A stretch of 5,147 nt of DNA from Thermoflexus sp. (lineage in GTDB: Bacteria; Chloroflexota; Anaerolineae; Thermoflexales; Thermoflexaceae). Shown piece after piece: positions 1 through 4,780 of the stretch. The notes beneath the pieces were generated by a model. It ran no database searches and had not been told where the DNA came from. It saw only the letters and a list, made by a program, of their open reading frames with translations. The stretch lies in contig JAGHYO010000183.1 in NCBI GenBank assembly GCA_017743605.1, positions 1 to 5,147 on the forward strand. Reading direction: 5' to 3'. Every line of letters begins with the position of its first letter. Within the stretch, counting starts at the first letter, position 1. Position numbers and translations under genes: made by a program.

Positions 1-352
1 GATGAAGGAACGGATCGGGAAGGGGAAGTCCAGGAGGATGCGGCAGCGCCTGCTCCACTTCTGGTCGATTATGAAGTTCCACCGCATCCTGGAGCACAAG
101 GCAAGATTCTACGGCGTTCCGCTGATTTTTGTAGATCCGCAGAACACGTCCCGGGCGTGTCCGGTATGCGGCAGGGTGGGTGAAAGGCTAAGGGGACACG
201 TCCTGGCGTGCCCTTGCGGGGTGAGGATGGGCCGCCACGCGGCGGCGGCGGTGAACATCGCCCGCAGGGGGATGGAATTCCTCGGGGGCTTAGACCCTCG
301 GGGCAGGGGTCGGTGGGCGACCCCCGTGGCCGGTCCTCTGGCCCTGGGCTAA
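1..352 (+). CDS. tnpB: TnpB, RNA-guided nuclease-family transposon protein, C-terminal part
   Basis: This is the last ~116 residues of an IS200/IS605-type TnpB; the 5' part, with RuvC-I and RuvC-II, lies outside the window. A basic helical stretch (residues 2-40 of the visible part) leads into the family signature NTSRACPVCG (48-57). The second half of the zinc ribbon is CPCG (70-73), with CxC spacing instead of the usual CxxC. TnpB proteins are RNA-guided DNA endonucleases that help IS elements persist. The RuvC-III motif, normally DRDxNAAxNI or DRHxNAAxNI, reads GRHAAAAVNI here (77-86): the catalytic Asp is Gly (codon 230-232, GGC) and the usual Asn is Ala. From family knowledge this should abolish DNA cleavage, so the copy is probably nuclease-dead, either decaying or repurposed. 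The frame ends at TAA 350-352. The ATG at position 2 is internal, not the true start. The family call is firm; the loss of activity is inferred. Confidence 0.88.
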   Translation, partial: MKERIGKGKSRRMRQRLLHFWSIMKFHRILEHKARFYGVPLIFVDPQNTSRACPVCGRVGERLRGHVLACPCGVRMGRHAAAAVNIARRGMEFLGGLDPRGRGRWATPVAGPLALG

Positions 353-371
353 AACCCAAGGCCACGACCGG
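295..371 (+). ncRNA. Putative omega-RNA scaffold / right end of the tnpB element
   Basis: The 3' end of tnpB and the bases just after its stop fold strongly. GGGGTCG (306-312) pairs with CGACCCC (318-324) across a 5-base loop. GTGGCC (326-331) pairs with GGCCAC (360-365), enclosing a small TGGG/CCCA stem (345-348 with 355-358) around the stop codon. CCGGTC (330-335) could instead pair with GACCGG (366-371), giving a competing or pseudoknotted fold. In the IS605 family the guide RNA scaffold overlaps the tnpB 3' end and stops at the element's right end, and the flanking DNA supplies the guide. The position and structure match that plan, so the right end is inferred near 371, perhaps up to 395. 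No transcription evidence exists, and the true 5' limit is unknown. Confidence 0.4.
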
Positions 372-1131
372 AATACGCAGAAAACGGCGTAAGTCCTATG
401 AGGAACACGTAACCCGCGAGGGCTGGGCCCTCGAGATCCAGCCCTTCGTTGCTGCAGGGCTCCCCGGCCGCAACCTGATCGCCCGGGCCGGTCGAGGGCC
501 GGTCCTCGTGATCGGGGCCCACTACGACACCCGACGCCGGGCGGATCAGGACCCCGAGCGTCCGAACGATCCGGTGCCCGGGGCCAACGATGGGGCCAGC
601 GGGGTGGCCGTGCTCTTGGAGCTGGCCCGCGTCCTGGACCGCTCTCGCCTGCGCCAGGAGGTGTGGCTGGTCTTCTTCGATGCCGAGGATCAGGGAGGCC
701 TAGAGGGCCTCCCCTGGATCCTCGGCTCCACCCATTTCGCGGCCACCATGGCGGTGACTCCTACGGCGATGATCCTGGTGGACGTGGTCGGGGATGCCGA
801 CCCCCAGTTCTACTATGAGCAGCATTCGGATCCCGTCCTGCGGGAGCAGCTGTGGCGGATCGCGGCCGAGCCGGGCTATGGAGCCTGGTTCATCCCTGAG
901 CCCCGCTGGGCGGTGATCGATGACCATCTCCCCTTCCTGCAGCGAGGCATCCCCGCCGTGGACATCATCGACTTCGACTACCCGGCCTGGCACACCACCG
1001 CGGACACCCTGGATCGGATCTCCCCGGCCACCCTGGAAGCAGTCGGCCGCGTGATCGAGCGGTTCGTCGAACGCGAACCGGATGAGCTTGAGGCCCCTGA
1101 AACCTCCGCGCCTGCTTTCCGGGAGCCATGA
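370..1131 (+). pseudogene. M28-family zinc peptidase (glutaminyl-cyclase-like), 5'-truncated
   Basis: Clear M28 metallopeptidase sequence, most like the glutaminyl-cyclase/aminopeptidase branch, which cleaves N-terminal residues or cyclises N-terminal Gln, usually outside the cytoplasm. All metal and catalytic positions are visible: HYDT (His codon 520-522), GANDGASG (Asp 589-591), FDAEDQG (catalytic Glu 685-687 and Asp ligand 688-690), LVDVVGD (Asp 781-783) and WHTTADT (His 991-993). Recognisable similarity begins near YEEHVTREGW (about 397-426). The usual signal peptide and first ~60 residues are missing. Upstream the frame runs without a stop back into tnpB, where a GTG at 208 could open it, but that start would overlap tnpB by ~145 bases with no family similarity. 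The next in-frame GTG (508) would remove part of the fold. The likely cause is insertion of the tnpB element into the gene; the core shows no stops, so damage may be recent. The family is certain; pseudogene status is inferred. Confidence 0.75.
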
Positions 1132-1511
1132 AAACTTGACCGTCGGGAAAGCGAAGGGGAGTGGTCGCATCACCCTCCTGCCCCCACCGCTCACGCCGTG
1201 GATGCCCTCTCCCTCTCTCCACACCAAGTGGTGGTCGAATTCTCCTCCACACCCTGAAGCCATGCCTTTCCAGAACGGGGATCGGGGCGTCTGTGGATCG
1301 CCAGGCCGGGCGCCTCCTCCGCGCCGCCGGAGACCCGCTCGCCCTCCAAAACGGGAACACCCGCGGGTCGAAACAATGAACCCGCCGGCCTGGCCAGGGT
1401 CCGCCCTTCCTTCGTTCAGACCCCCAAACGCATGCAGGGAGCGACGCCCATCCCGGCAAACGTCCGGCCTTCCGGTTAAAATGGGGGCAAACATCCCGCA
1501 CGGAGGCTCCC
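1132..1511. other. Intergenic region without a convincing gene
   Basis: About 380 bases between the truncated peptidase and the oxidoreductase. Open frames here (for example 1161-1379 on +, and long minus-strand frames) give Pro/Arg/Gly-rich translations with no domain pattern and no good ribosome site. There is a pyrimidine-rich run around 1204-1220, a short interrupted palindrome CACCA-AG-TGGTG (1222-1233), and two perfect 10-bp palindromes, ACCCGCGGGT (1359-1368) and CCTGGCCAGG (1389-1398). In DNA this GC-rich such palindromes may be chance. No hairpin followed by a T-run marks a terminator for the peptidase. The last ~35 bases carry the promoter and ribosome site of the next gene. Confidence 0.6.
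1476..1482 (+). promoter_or_regulatory. Probable promoter -10 element of the oxidoreductase operon
   Basis: TTAAAAT contains a -10-like TAAAAT hexamer (1477-1482), an AT island in very GC-rich DNA, about 30 bases before the start codon. No good TTGACA-like -35 sits 16-18 bases upstream. A start of transcription near 1489 would leave a leader of only ~20 bases, which includes the ribosome site GGAGG (1502-1506), 5 bases from ATG 1512. The same TAAAAT-N-GGG..CAAA pattern recurs before the RelA/SpoT gene, which supports this call. Confidence 0.5.
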
Positions 1512-2507
1512 ATGCCGGAGCGCGTCGCCCTTTACCTCCAGGACGCCCACGATCTGCGGGAGGCCATTCGCTACGTGCAATACGCGGAGCAGCGCGGCTT
1601 CGAGGCCGTCTGGCAGGCCGAATCCCGGCTGGTCCGCGACGCCATCGTCCCCATGGCCGCCTACGCCGCCGTCACCGAACGGATCAAGGTGGCCTCGGGA
1701 GTGATCAACAACTGGACCCGCAACCCGGCCCTGATCGCCGCCACCTTCCTCACCCTGGACGACCTTGCCCCCAACCGCATCATCCTCGGCATCGGCGCCT
1801 GGTGGGATCCCCTGGCCGCCAAGGTCGGCATCCAGCGGGAGAAGCCCCTTAAGGCCATGCGCGAAGTGGTCACTGCGGTGCGTGACCTCCTGGCCATGAA
1901 GCGGGTGACCTTCCACGGCGAGTTCGTCCATCTGACCGACGTGGAGCTGGATGTGGTGTATGGACGCCGGGAGCCGCGCGACGTCCCCATCTACATCGGG
2001 GCCACTGGCATGCAGATGATGGAGCTGGCCGGCGAGATCGCCGACGGGGTGCTGCTGAACTACCTGGTCTCCCCGAAATACGACGAGCTGGCCCTCCATC
2101 ACCTGGAGATCGGGGCGAAGCGGGCCGGCCGCCGCATCGAGGACATCGACCGCCCGCAGCTGGTGGTGTGCTCCGTCGACCACGACCGCAAGAAAGCGCT
2201 GGACGGCGCCCGCAAGCTGGTGACCCAGTATCTGGGCCAGCAACCCCACATCATGAAGGCCAGCGGGGTGCCCCAGGAGCTGCTGGACGAGATCGGGCGT
2301 GTCCTCACCTGGCCGGCCACCCCCGAGCAGATCGAGCGGGCCATGGAGCTGGTCCCCGACGATATCGTCCAGCTGATCACCGCCAGCGGGTCGCCGGAGG
2401 AGGTCCGCCGCAAGGTGGACGAATATCGCGCCGCCGGGTGCACCTGCCCGGTCCTCTACCCGCTGGGAGACGTGAAGCTGATGATCGACATCTTCGCTCA
2501 AGCGTAA
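1512..2507 (+). CDS. LLM-class flavin/F420-dependent oxidoreductase
   Basis: A complete 331-residue protein, the usual size for bacterial luciferase-like monooxygenase (LLM) family enzymes, which use FMN or deazaflavin F420 in a TIM-barrel fold. Visible features are the N-terminal barrel strand and helix with AIRYVQYAEQRGFEAVWQAE, the strand ending in ILGIGAWW (residues 91-98), and the strongly family-like PIYIGATG (159-166) followed by MELAGEIADGVLLNYLVSP. The C-terminal half has the typical helix GSPEEVRRKVDEYRAAGCTCPVLYPLG. It resembles the F420-dependent methylene-tetrahydromethanopterin-reductase-like subgroup, but cofactor and substrate cannot be fixed from sequence alone. The ATG start has GGAGG five bases upstream and a promoter just before it. 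It is the first gene of a likely operon: the next start codon is 9 bases after its stop. Cytoplasmic, with no signal or membrane segment. Confidence 0.9.
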   Translation: MPERVALYLQDAHDLREAIRYVQYAEQRGFEAVWQAESRLVRDAIVPMAAYAAVTERIKVASGVINNWTRNPALIAATFLTLDDLAPNRIILGIGAWWDPLAAKVGIQREKPLKAMREVVTAVRDLLAMKRVTFHGEFVHLTDVELDVVYGRREPRDVPIYIGATGMQMMELAGEIADGVLLNYLVSPKYDELALHHLEIGAKRAGRRIEDIDRPQLVVCSVDHDRKKALDGARKLVTQYLGQQPHIMKASGVPQELLDEIGRVLTWPATPEQIERAMELVPDDIVQLITASGSPEEVRRKVDEYRAAGCTCPVLYPLGDVKLMIDIFAQA

Positions 2508-2516
2508 GGAGCGTCG

Positions 2517-2993
2517 ATGAGCGCATCCCCCTCAGCCGAACTCCCGGATGTGTTTCGTCTGCGGGATGCAGAACCCGGCCTGTCTGAAGGCCCGCTTCTG
2601 TGAGCAAGGGACGAATGGGGTGTGGGCAGAGGCGGTGATCCCCGAGGTCTGCCCGAGGTATCCGAGAGGGCCCACAGAGGCATCATGGCCGCCCCGCTGG
2701 ATGAGGCAGCTGACCGGGCGCTGATGATCGGAGATCCCACGCGCTTCATAGTGACCGTCCAGGTCCGGGCGCGCGCTCATCGTCCAGTCCCCACGGGGCC
2801 GCCCCTGGTCCTCACCGCCTGCCCAGTCCGCCTCGGACCCCGCGTCGCCCGAGCGCAGGCGGCGCTGCGCCTGCATGATGGCGCCCCGTGCGCGGAGGCC
2901 GAGGCGATCCCGGTCCGAGTTCCGACCGAAATCCAGGCGGCCTTCGAGGCCGAACGGCCCTTCTGGCGGGCATATCCGGAGGAGACCGAGTGA
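2517..2993 (+). pseudogene. PaaI-like hotdog thioesterase, frameshifted
   Basis: Homology is split between frames. Frame A starts at ATG 2517, with AAGGAG (2506-2511) five bases upstream overlapping the previous stop, and gives MSASPSAELPD before drifting into nonsense that stops at 2603. Frame B (from about 2548) gives CFVCGMQNPACLKARF and then VWAEAVIPEVCPRYP, the N-terminal half of a hotdog acyl-CoA thioesterase (usual pattern CFVCGxxNPxGL). Frame A resumes near 2673 with HRGIMAAPLDEAADRAL (usually HGGILAALLDEA), then RPVPTG and a C-terminus ending in EIQAAFEAERPFWRAYPEE. The reading needs about +1 near 2541-2550 and -1 within 2665-2672; by the family pattern exactly one base is missing there. 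If ATG 2548 were the start, only the second shift is needed, but it lacks a ribosome site. Several conserved residues have also drifted (ACL for GL, APLDEA for ALLDEA). Either a decayed gene or a sequence error. It lies in the operon between two intact genes. Confidence 0.72.
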
Positions 2994-3019
2994 GGACCTT
3001 CGCGAAGGAGGCGCGGACG

Positions 3020-3898
3020 ATGCTGCTGAACCTGCGGGAATACCATCGCCCGAAGACCCTGGCGGAGGCCCTGACGTGGCTGCGACGCCCTGGCATCCGC
3101 ACGGTGCCCATCGGCGGGGGCACCCAGGTCCTGGCGGAGAGATCCCGGGAAGTGGAGGCCGTGGTGGATCTCCAGGATCTGGGCTTGTCCTTCGTTCGGC
3201 AGGAAGGGATGGCGCTGCGCATCGGGGCGACCACCCCGCTACAAACGCTGGTGGAGGCGCCCGAGACGACGTCCTTCGGCGGGGGCCTGCTCGCCCTCGC
3301 CGCTCGGGAGACCGCGCCCCTCCCGCTGCGGAACCAGCGCACGGTCGGCGGGGCGGTGGTCGGCGCCTCCCCGGAGCAACCTCTGGCGACGGTGTTGCTG
3401 GCCCTGGACGCCGAACTGGTGGTGTTCACAGAGCCCGACGCCCCGCGGGCGTTGCGCCTGGAGGCCTTTTACGATTACCGGGAGGCCCTCCAACGCCAGG
3501 GGATGATCGTTGCGGAGATCCGCCTCCCCCTCTCCGCTGCCCCCATGGGCGTTGCTTTCCACAAGGTCGCCCGCACGCCCGCGGATGCCCCCATCGTGGG
3601 GGTCGCCGTCCGGTTGTTCCGAGGGGTGGATGGCGCATGCTATGGGGTGCGGATCGCCGCTGGGGGAGTGACGCTGCGGCCGGTGCGTCTGGTCGAGGCC
3701 GAGCAGGTCTTGGAAGGGCGGCCGCCGGATTCAGAGCGCTTCGCCATGGCGGCGGAGGAGGCCCGGGCTCGGGTGAACCCGCCCGGGGACTTCCGAGGCT
3801 CCTCCGAATATCGGCGGGAGATGGCCGCCGTGCTGCTCCGCCGCGCCCTCGCCGAGGCCGCCGCCCAGGCGGGCTGGAAGGAGATCCCATCCCCGTGA
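3020..3898 (+). CDS. FAD-binding subunit of a molybdenum hydroxylase (CoxM/XDH-M family)
   Basis: A 292-residue protein, normal length for the medium FAD subunit that passes electrons between the Fe-S small subunit and an acceptor in CO/xanthine/aldehyde dehydrogenase complexes. It opens with the family-typical LREYHRPKTLAEALTWL. The first FAD loop is PIGGGTQVLAE (residues 30-40; usually AGGTDL), then IGATT (68-72). The second FAD segment is RNQRTVGGAVVGASP (104-118), where most relatives have RNxATxGGN. The Asp that often follows is Gln here (EQPLATVLLALDA). The remainder fits the CO dehydrogenase flavoprotein C-terminal domain. ATG 3020 is chosen because similarity begins there and GAAGGAGG lies 8 bases upstream. 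A GTG at 2990, overlapping the preceding stop and with GGAGGAG upstream, would add 10 residues. It is probably cotranscribed with the LLM gene. No large (MoCo) or small (2Fe-2S) subunit gene lies in the window, so partners must be elsewhere or it acts alone. Confidence 0.88.
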   Translation: MLLNLREYHRPKTLAEALTWLRRPGIRTVPIGGGTQVLAERSREVEAVVDLQDLGLSFVRQEGMALRIGATTPLQTLVEAPETTSFGGGLLALAARETAPLPLRNQRTVGGAVVGASPEQPLATVLLALDAELVVFTEPDAPRALRLEAFYDYREALQRQGMIVAEIRLPLSAAPMGVAFHKVARTPADAPIVGVAVRLFRGVDGACYGVRIAAGGVTLRPVRLVEAEQVLEGRPPDSERFAMAAEEARARVNPPGDFRGSSEYRREMAAVLLRRALAEAAAQAGWKEIPSP

Positions 3899-3916
3899 AA
3901 GACAGATCCGCTTTCG

Positions 3917-3939
3917 GCAGAGGCGGTTCCGCCGCGACC
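3917..3939 (+). repeat. REP-like palindrome, copy 1
   Basis: GCAGAGGCGG-TTCC-GCCGCGACC type sequence 18 bases after the FAD-subunit stop; stem GGCG/CGCC (3922-3925 with 3930-3933) around GTTC. It matches copies 2 and 3 over the head GYAGRRGCGG and the tail GCGACC. Confidence 0.6.
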
Positions 3940-3953
3940 GATCGCCTCGGTGA

Positions 3954-3971
3954 GCCGAAATTCGTTTCGGC
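3954..3971 (+). repeat. Perfect hairpin with TTCG loop (second hairpin family, copy 1)
   Basis: GCCGAAA (3954-3960) pairs exactly with TTTCGGC (3965-3971) around a TTCG tetraloop, which is extra-stable as RNA. It lies 56 bases after the FAD-subunit stop and could shield the mRNA 3' end, but no T-run follows, so it is not a standard intrinsic terminator. Related hairpins occur at 4277-4296 and 4440-4455. Confidence 0.6.
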
Positions 3972-4049
3972 GACAGGCTGCGACCTTGTAAGCCCACGAA
4001 GACCGAAGGTTTGGTGCTGAAGCCCCTCCTACAGGAAAAAATCAATGCC

Positions 4050-4073
4050 GTAGGAGCGGCTTTCGCCGCGACC
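4050..4073 (+). repeat. REP-like palindrome, copy 2 (best copy)
   Basis: GTAGGAGCGGC-TTTC-GCCGCGACC: perfect stem GCGGC (4056-4060) with GCCGC (4065-4069) and a 4-base loop. It looks like the REP elements known in other bacteria, with a GTAGG head beside a GC-rich stem. An inverted partial head, CTCCTACAGG, lies just upstream (4026-4035). Confidence 0.7.
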
Positions 4074-4137
4074 TTTGCGCCATCCGAGACCCGGAGGTTC
4101 GGGGCCAAAGTCCCTCCTGCCCCAAGATCGATGTCCT

Positions 4138-4161
4138 GTAGAAGCGGCTTCCGCTGCGACC
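4138..4161 (+). repeat. REP-like palindrome, copy 3
   Basis: GTAGAAGCGGC-TTCC-GCTGCGACC: stem GCGGC (4144-4148) with GCTGC (4153-4157), one G-T pair. It starts 88 bases after copy 2. The tail GCTGCGACCTTG is repeated exactly at 3977-3988. Confidence 0.65.
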
Positions 4162-4222
4162 TTGGGGGCATCGAAGACAGGGGTTCAGGGCGAAAGCTCT
4201 TCCCGCGGGAGGATCAGTGACT

Positions 4223-4244
4223 GCAGGAGCAGCTCGCTCCGCAA
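4223..4244 (+). repeat. REP-like palindrome, copy 4
   Basis: GCAGGAGC head 85 bases after copy 3; perfect stem GGAGC (4226-4230) with GCTCC (4236-4240). The stem is re-formed from different bases than in copies 1-3. A TCCTGC at 4320-4325 is the exact reverse complement of its GCAGGA end, so 4223-4325 may be one unit with inverted ends. Confidence 0.5.
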
Positions 4245-4276
4245 TGGATTCTTGCTAGAAGCGAAATCCCTGAGTA

Positions 4277-4296
4277 GGCCGAAATGGATTCCGGCC
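4277..4296 (+). repeat. Second hairpin family, copy 2
   Basis: A near-perfect palindrome: GGCCGAAAT (4277-4285) against ATTCCGGCC (4288-4296), with one A-C mismatch. It shares CCGAAAT with the hairpins at 3954 and 4440. Twelve bases later GCTGCGACCTG (4307-4317) repeats the REP tail. Confidence 0.5.
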
Positions 4297-4366
4297 ACAA
4301 TCCAGAGCTGCGACCTGTATCCTGCGAAGCCAAGAGACAGGAAATCAAGGTGGAAGCCGGATCCCC

Positions 4367-4388
4367 GCAGGAGCCGCTTTCGCGTGCC
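4367..4388 (+). repeat. REP-like palindrome, copy 5 (degenerate)
   Basis: GCAGGAGCCGC-TTTC-GCGTGCC: head and loop match copy 2, while the stem is partly lost. It is the last recognisable copy of the cluster. Confidence 0.45.
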
Positions 4389-4417
4389 CCATTGCTGGCG
4401 GAAATGAAGGCCCAGGG

Positions 4418-4518
4418 GATGGGATGGCGTCATGACGGACCGAAATCAATTTCGGCCGACGATCCGAAGCCGCCAGGCGTATCTTGACTTTGGGATCAAG
4501 AAGGTCCGTCATCCCATC
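4418..4518. repeat. Long bulged inverted repeat enclosing two hairpins
   Basis: GATGGGAT (4418-4425) is the exact reverse complement of ATCCCATC (4511-4518), and GACGGACC (4434-4441) of GGTCCGTC (4503-4510). That gives 16 paired bases with an 8-base insert only on the left arm. The insert region contains the palindrome CGTCATGACG (4428-4437). Inside the arms lie CCGAAA/TTTCGG (4440-4445 with 4450-4455, third copy of the second hairpin family) and TCTTGA/TCAAGA (4482-4487 with 4496-4501). The last base or two of the arms compete with these hairpins. It may be a small non-autonomous element or a structured transcript; no coding potential. Confidence 0.5.
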
Positions 4519-4627
4519 GGCCTTCTCCGCCCTCGCCTTCGTGCGTATGGCCTCGCCGTCTTCGCTTGGCTCCGCAGCCGAAGCGGCCACCCCGCCCGGA
4601 AAACCGAAAAGCCCTGGGCAAACGGCA

Positions 4628-4705
4628 GGTGTGTCCCAATTTCGTTGGGCCTGGCCGCTTTGTAGGACGACTGCTCGCGGTTGTCCTGCGATTTTGGGAC
4701 ACACC
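4628..4705. mobile_element. MITE-like nested palindrome upstream of the RelA/SpoT gene
   Basis: Perfect 12-bp inverted ends, GGTGTGTCCCAA (4628-4639) and TTGGGACACACC (4694-4705), enclose a second, 10-bp stem (4662-4671 with 4680-4689, two wobble pairs, 8-base loop). The left end can also form a local hairpin, CCCAA/TTGGG (4635-4639 with 4645-4649). The hexamer AACGGC occurs on both sides (4621-4626 and 4709-4714), a possible target-site duplication 1 and 3 bases from the ends. The inner stem begins GTAGGA and ends TCCTGC, the same ends as the REP-like units upstream. There is no coding capacity, so movement would need a transposase elsewhere. Confidence 0.5.
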
Positions 4706-4741
4706 CCGAACGGCTCTCAGCAGGTTCCCTTGCCCGACTCG

Positions 4742-4750
4742 TGCTAAAAT
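4742..4750 (+). promoter_or_regulatory. Extended -10 promoter of the RelA/SpoT gene
   Basis: TGCTAAAAT is a textbook extended -10 (TGN-TAAAAT). The -35 region 16-18 bases upstream (around CAGGTTCC, 4721-4728) is weak, which extended -10 promoters tolerate. Transcription would begin near 4757, giving a ~24-base leader. The promoter lies 36 bases after the MITE-like palindrome. Confidence 0.6.
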
Positions 4751-4780
4751 TGGGCAAAGGGACAGAAAGGCGGTGGCAGC

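Larger units (their letters stand above)
3976..4222 (+). repeat. Tandem array of ~88-bp diverged units containing REP-like heads
   Basis: The motif GCGACCTT recurs at 3980, 4068 and 4156, exactly 88 bases apart. After it each unit keeps the same order: a GA(A/G)AC(C) segment, a GG(T/A)-rich GGTT segment, (C/G)(A/G)AAG, and a pyrimidine block (CCCCTCCTAC at 4023-4032, CCCTCCTGC at 4112-4120, CTCTTCCCGC at 4197-4206). Heads GTAGGAGCGGC (4050) and GTAGAAGCGGC (4138) start the second and third units, and a further head follows at 4223. The pyrimidine block is roughly the reverse complement of the head, so each unit has imperfect inverted ends. No coding potential. The copies have clearly diverged from each other. 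Confidence 0.6.

Noticed and set aside
1161..1379. Possible small + strand gene of 72 codons
   Set aside because: No ribosome site, no recognisable motif, and composition like random GC-rich sequence.
1359..1398. Two perfect 10-bp palindromes as an operator pair
   Set aside because: They differ in sequence, lie ~100 bases from the promoter, and such GC-only palindromes are expected fairly often at this base composition.
700..1494. Minus-strand open frame across the peptidase end and the intergenic region
   Set aside because: Low-complexity Gly/Arg-rich translation opposite a conserved peptidase; no ribosome site or family resemblance.
1476..2501. 341-codon open frame on the minus strand
   Set aside because: It is the antisense shadow of the LLM oxidoreductase; it is rich in His/Gly/Asp with no domain pattern, while the + strand protein is clearly a known family.
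3954..3971. Intrinsic terminator of the operon
   Set aside because: The hairpin is strong but is followed by CGACAGGCTG with no T-run, and it belongs to a repeated hairpin family.
2875..4020. 381-codon + strand open frame overlapping the FAD subunit
   Set aside because: Its translation is a Gly/Arg/Pro-rich string from out-of-frame reading of GC-rich DNA; the overlapping frame encodes a recognisable FAD subunit.
3976..4244. CRISPR array
   Set aside because: Repeats are short shared blocks within diverged 88-bp units; the intervals are also related to each other, unlike unique spacers, and no cas genes are present.
4075..4665. Several 60-110 codon open frames in the repeat block
   Set aside because: They run through the repeated palindromes in varying frames with no conserved domain or ribosome site; the region is better explained as repeats.
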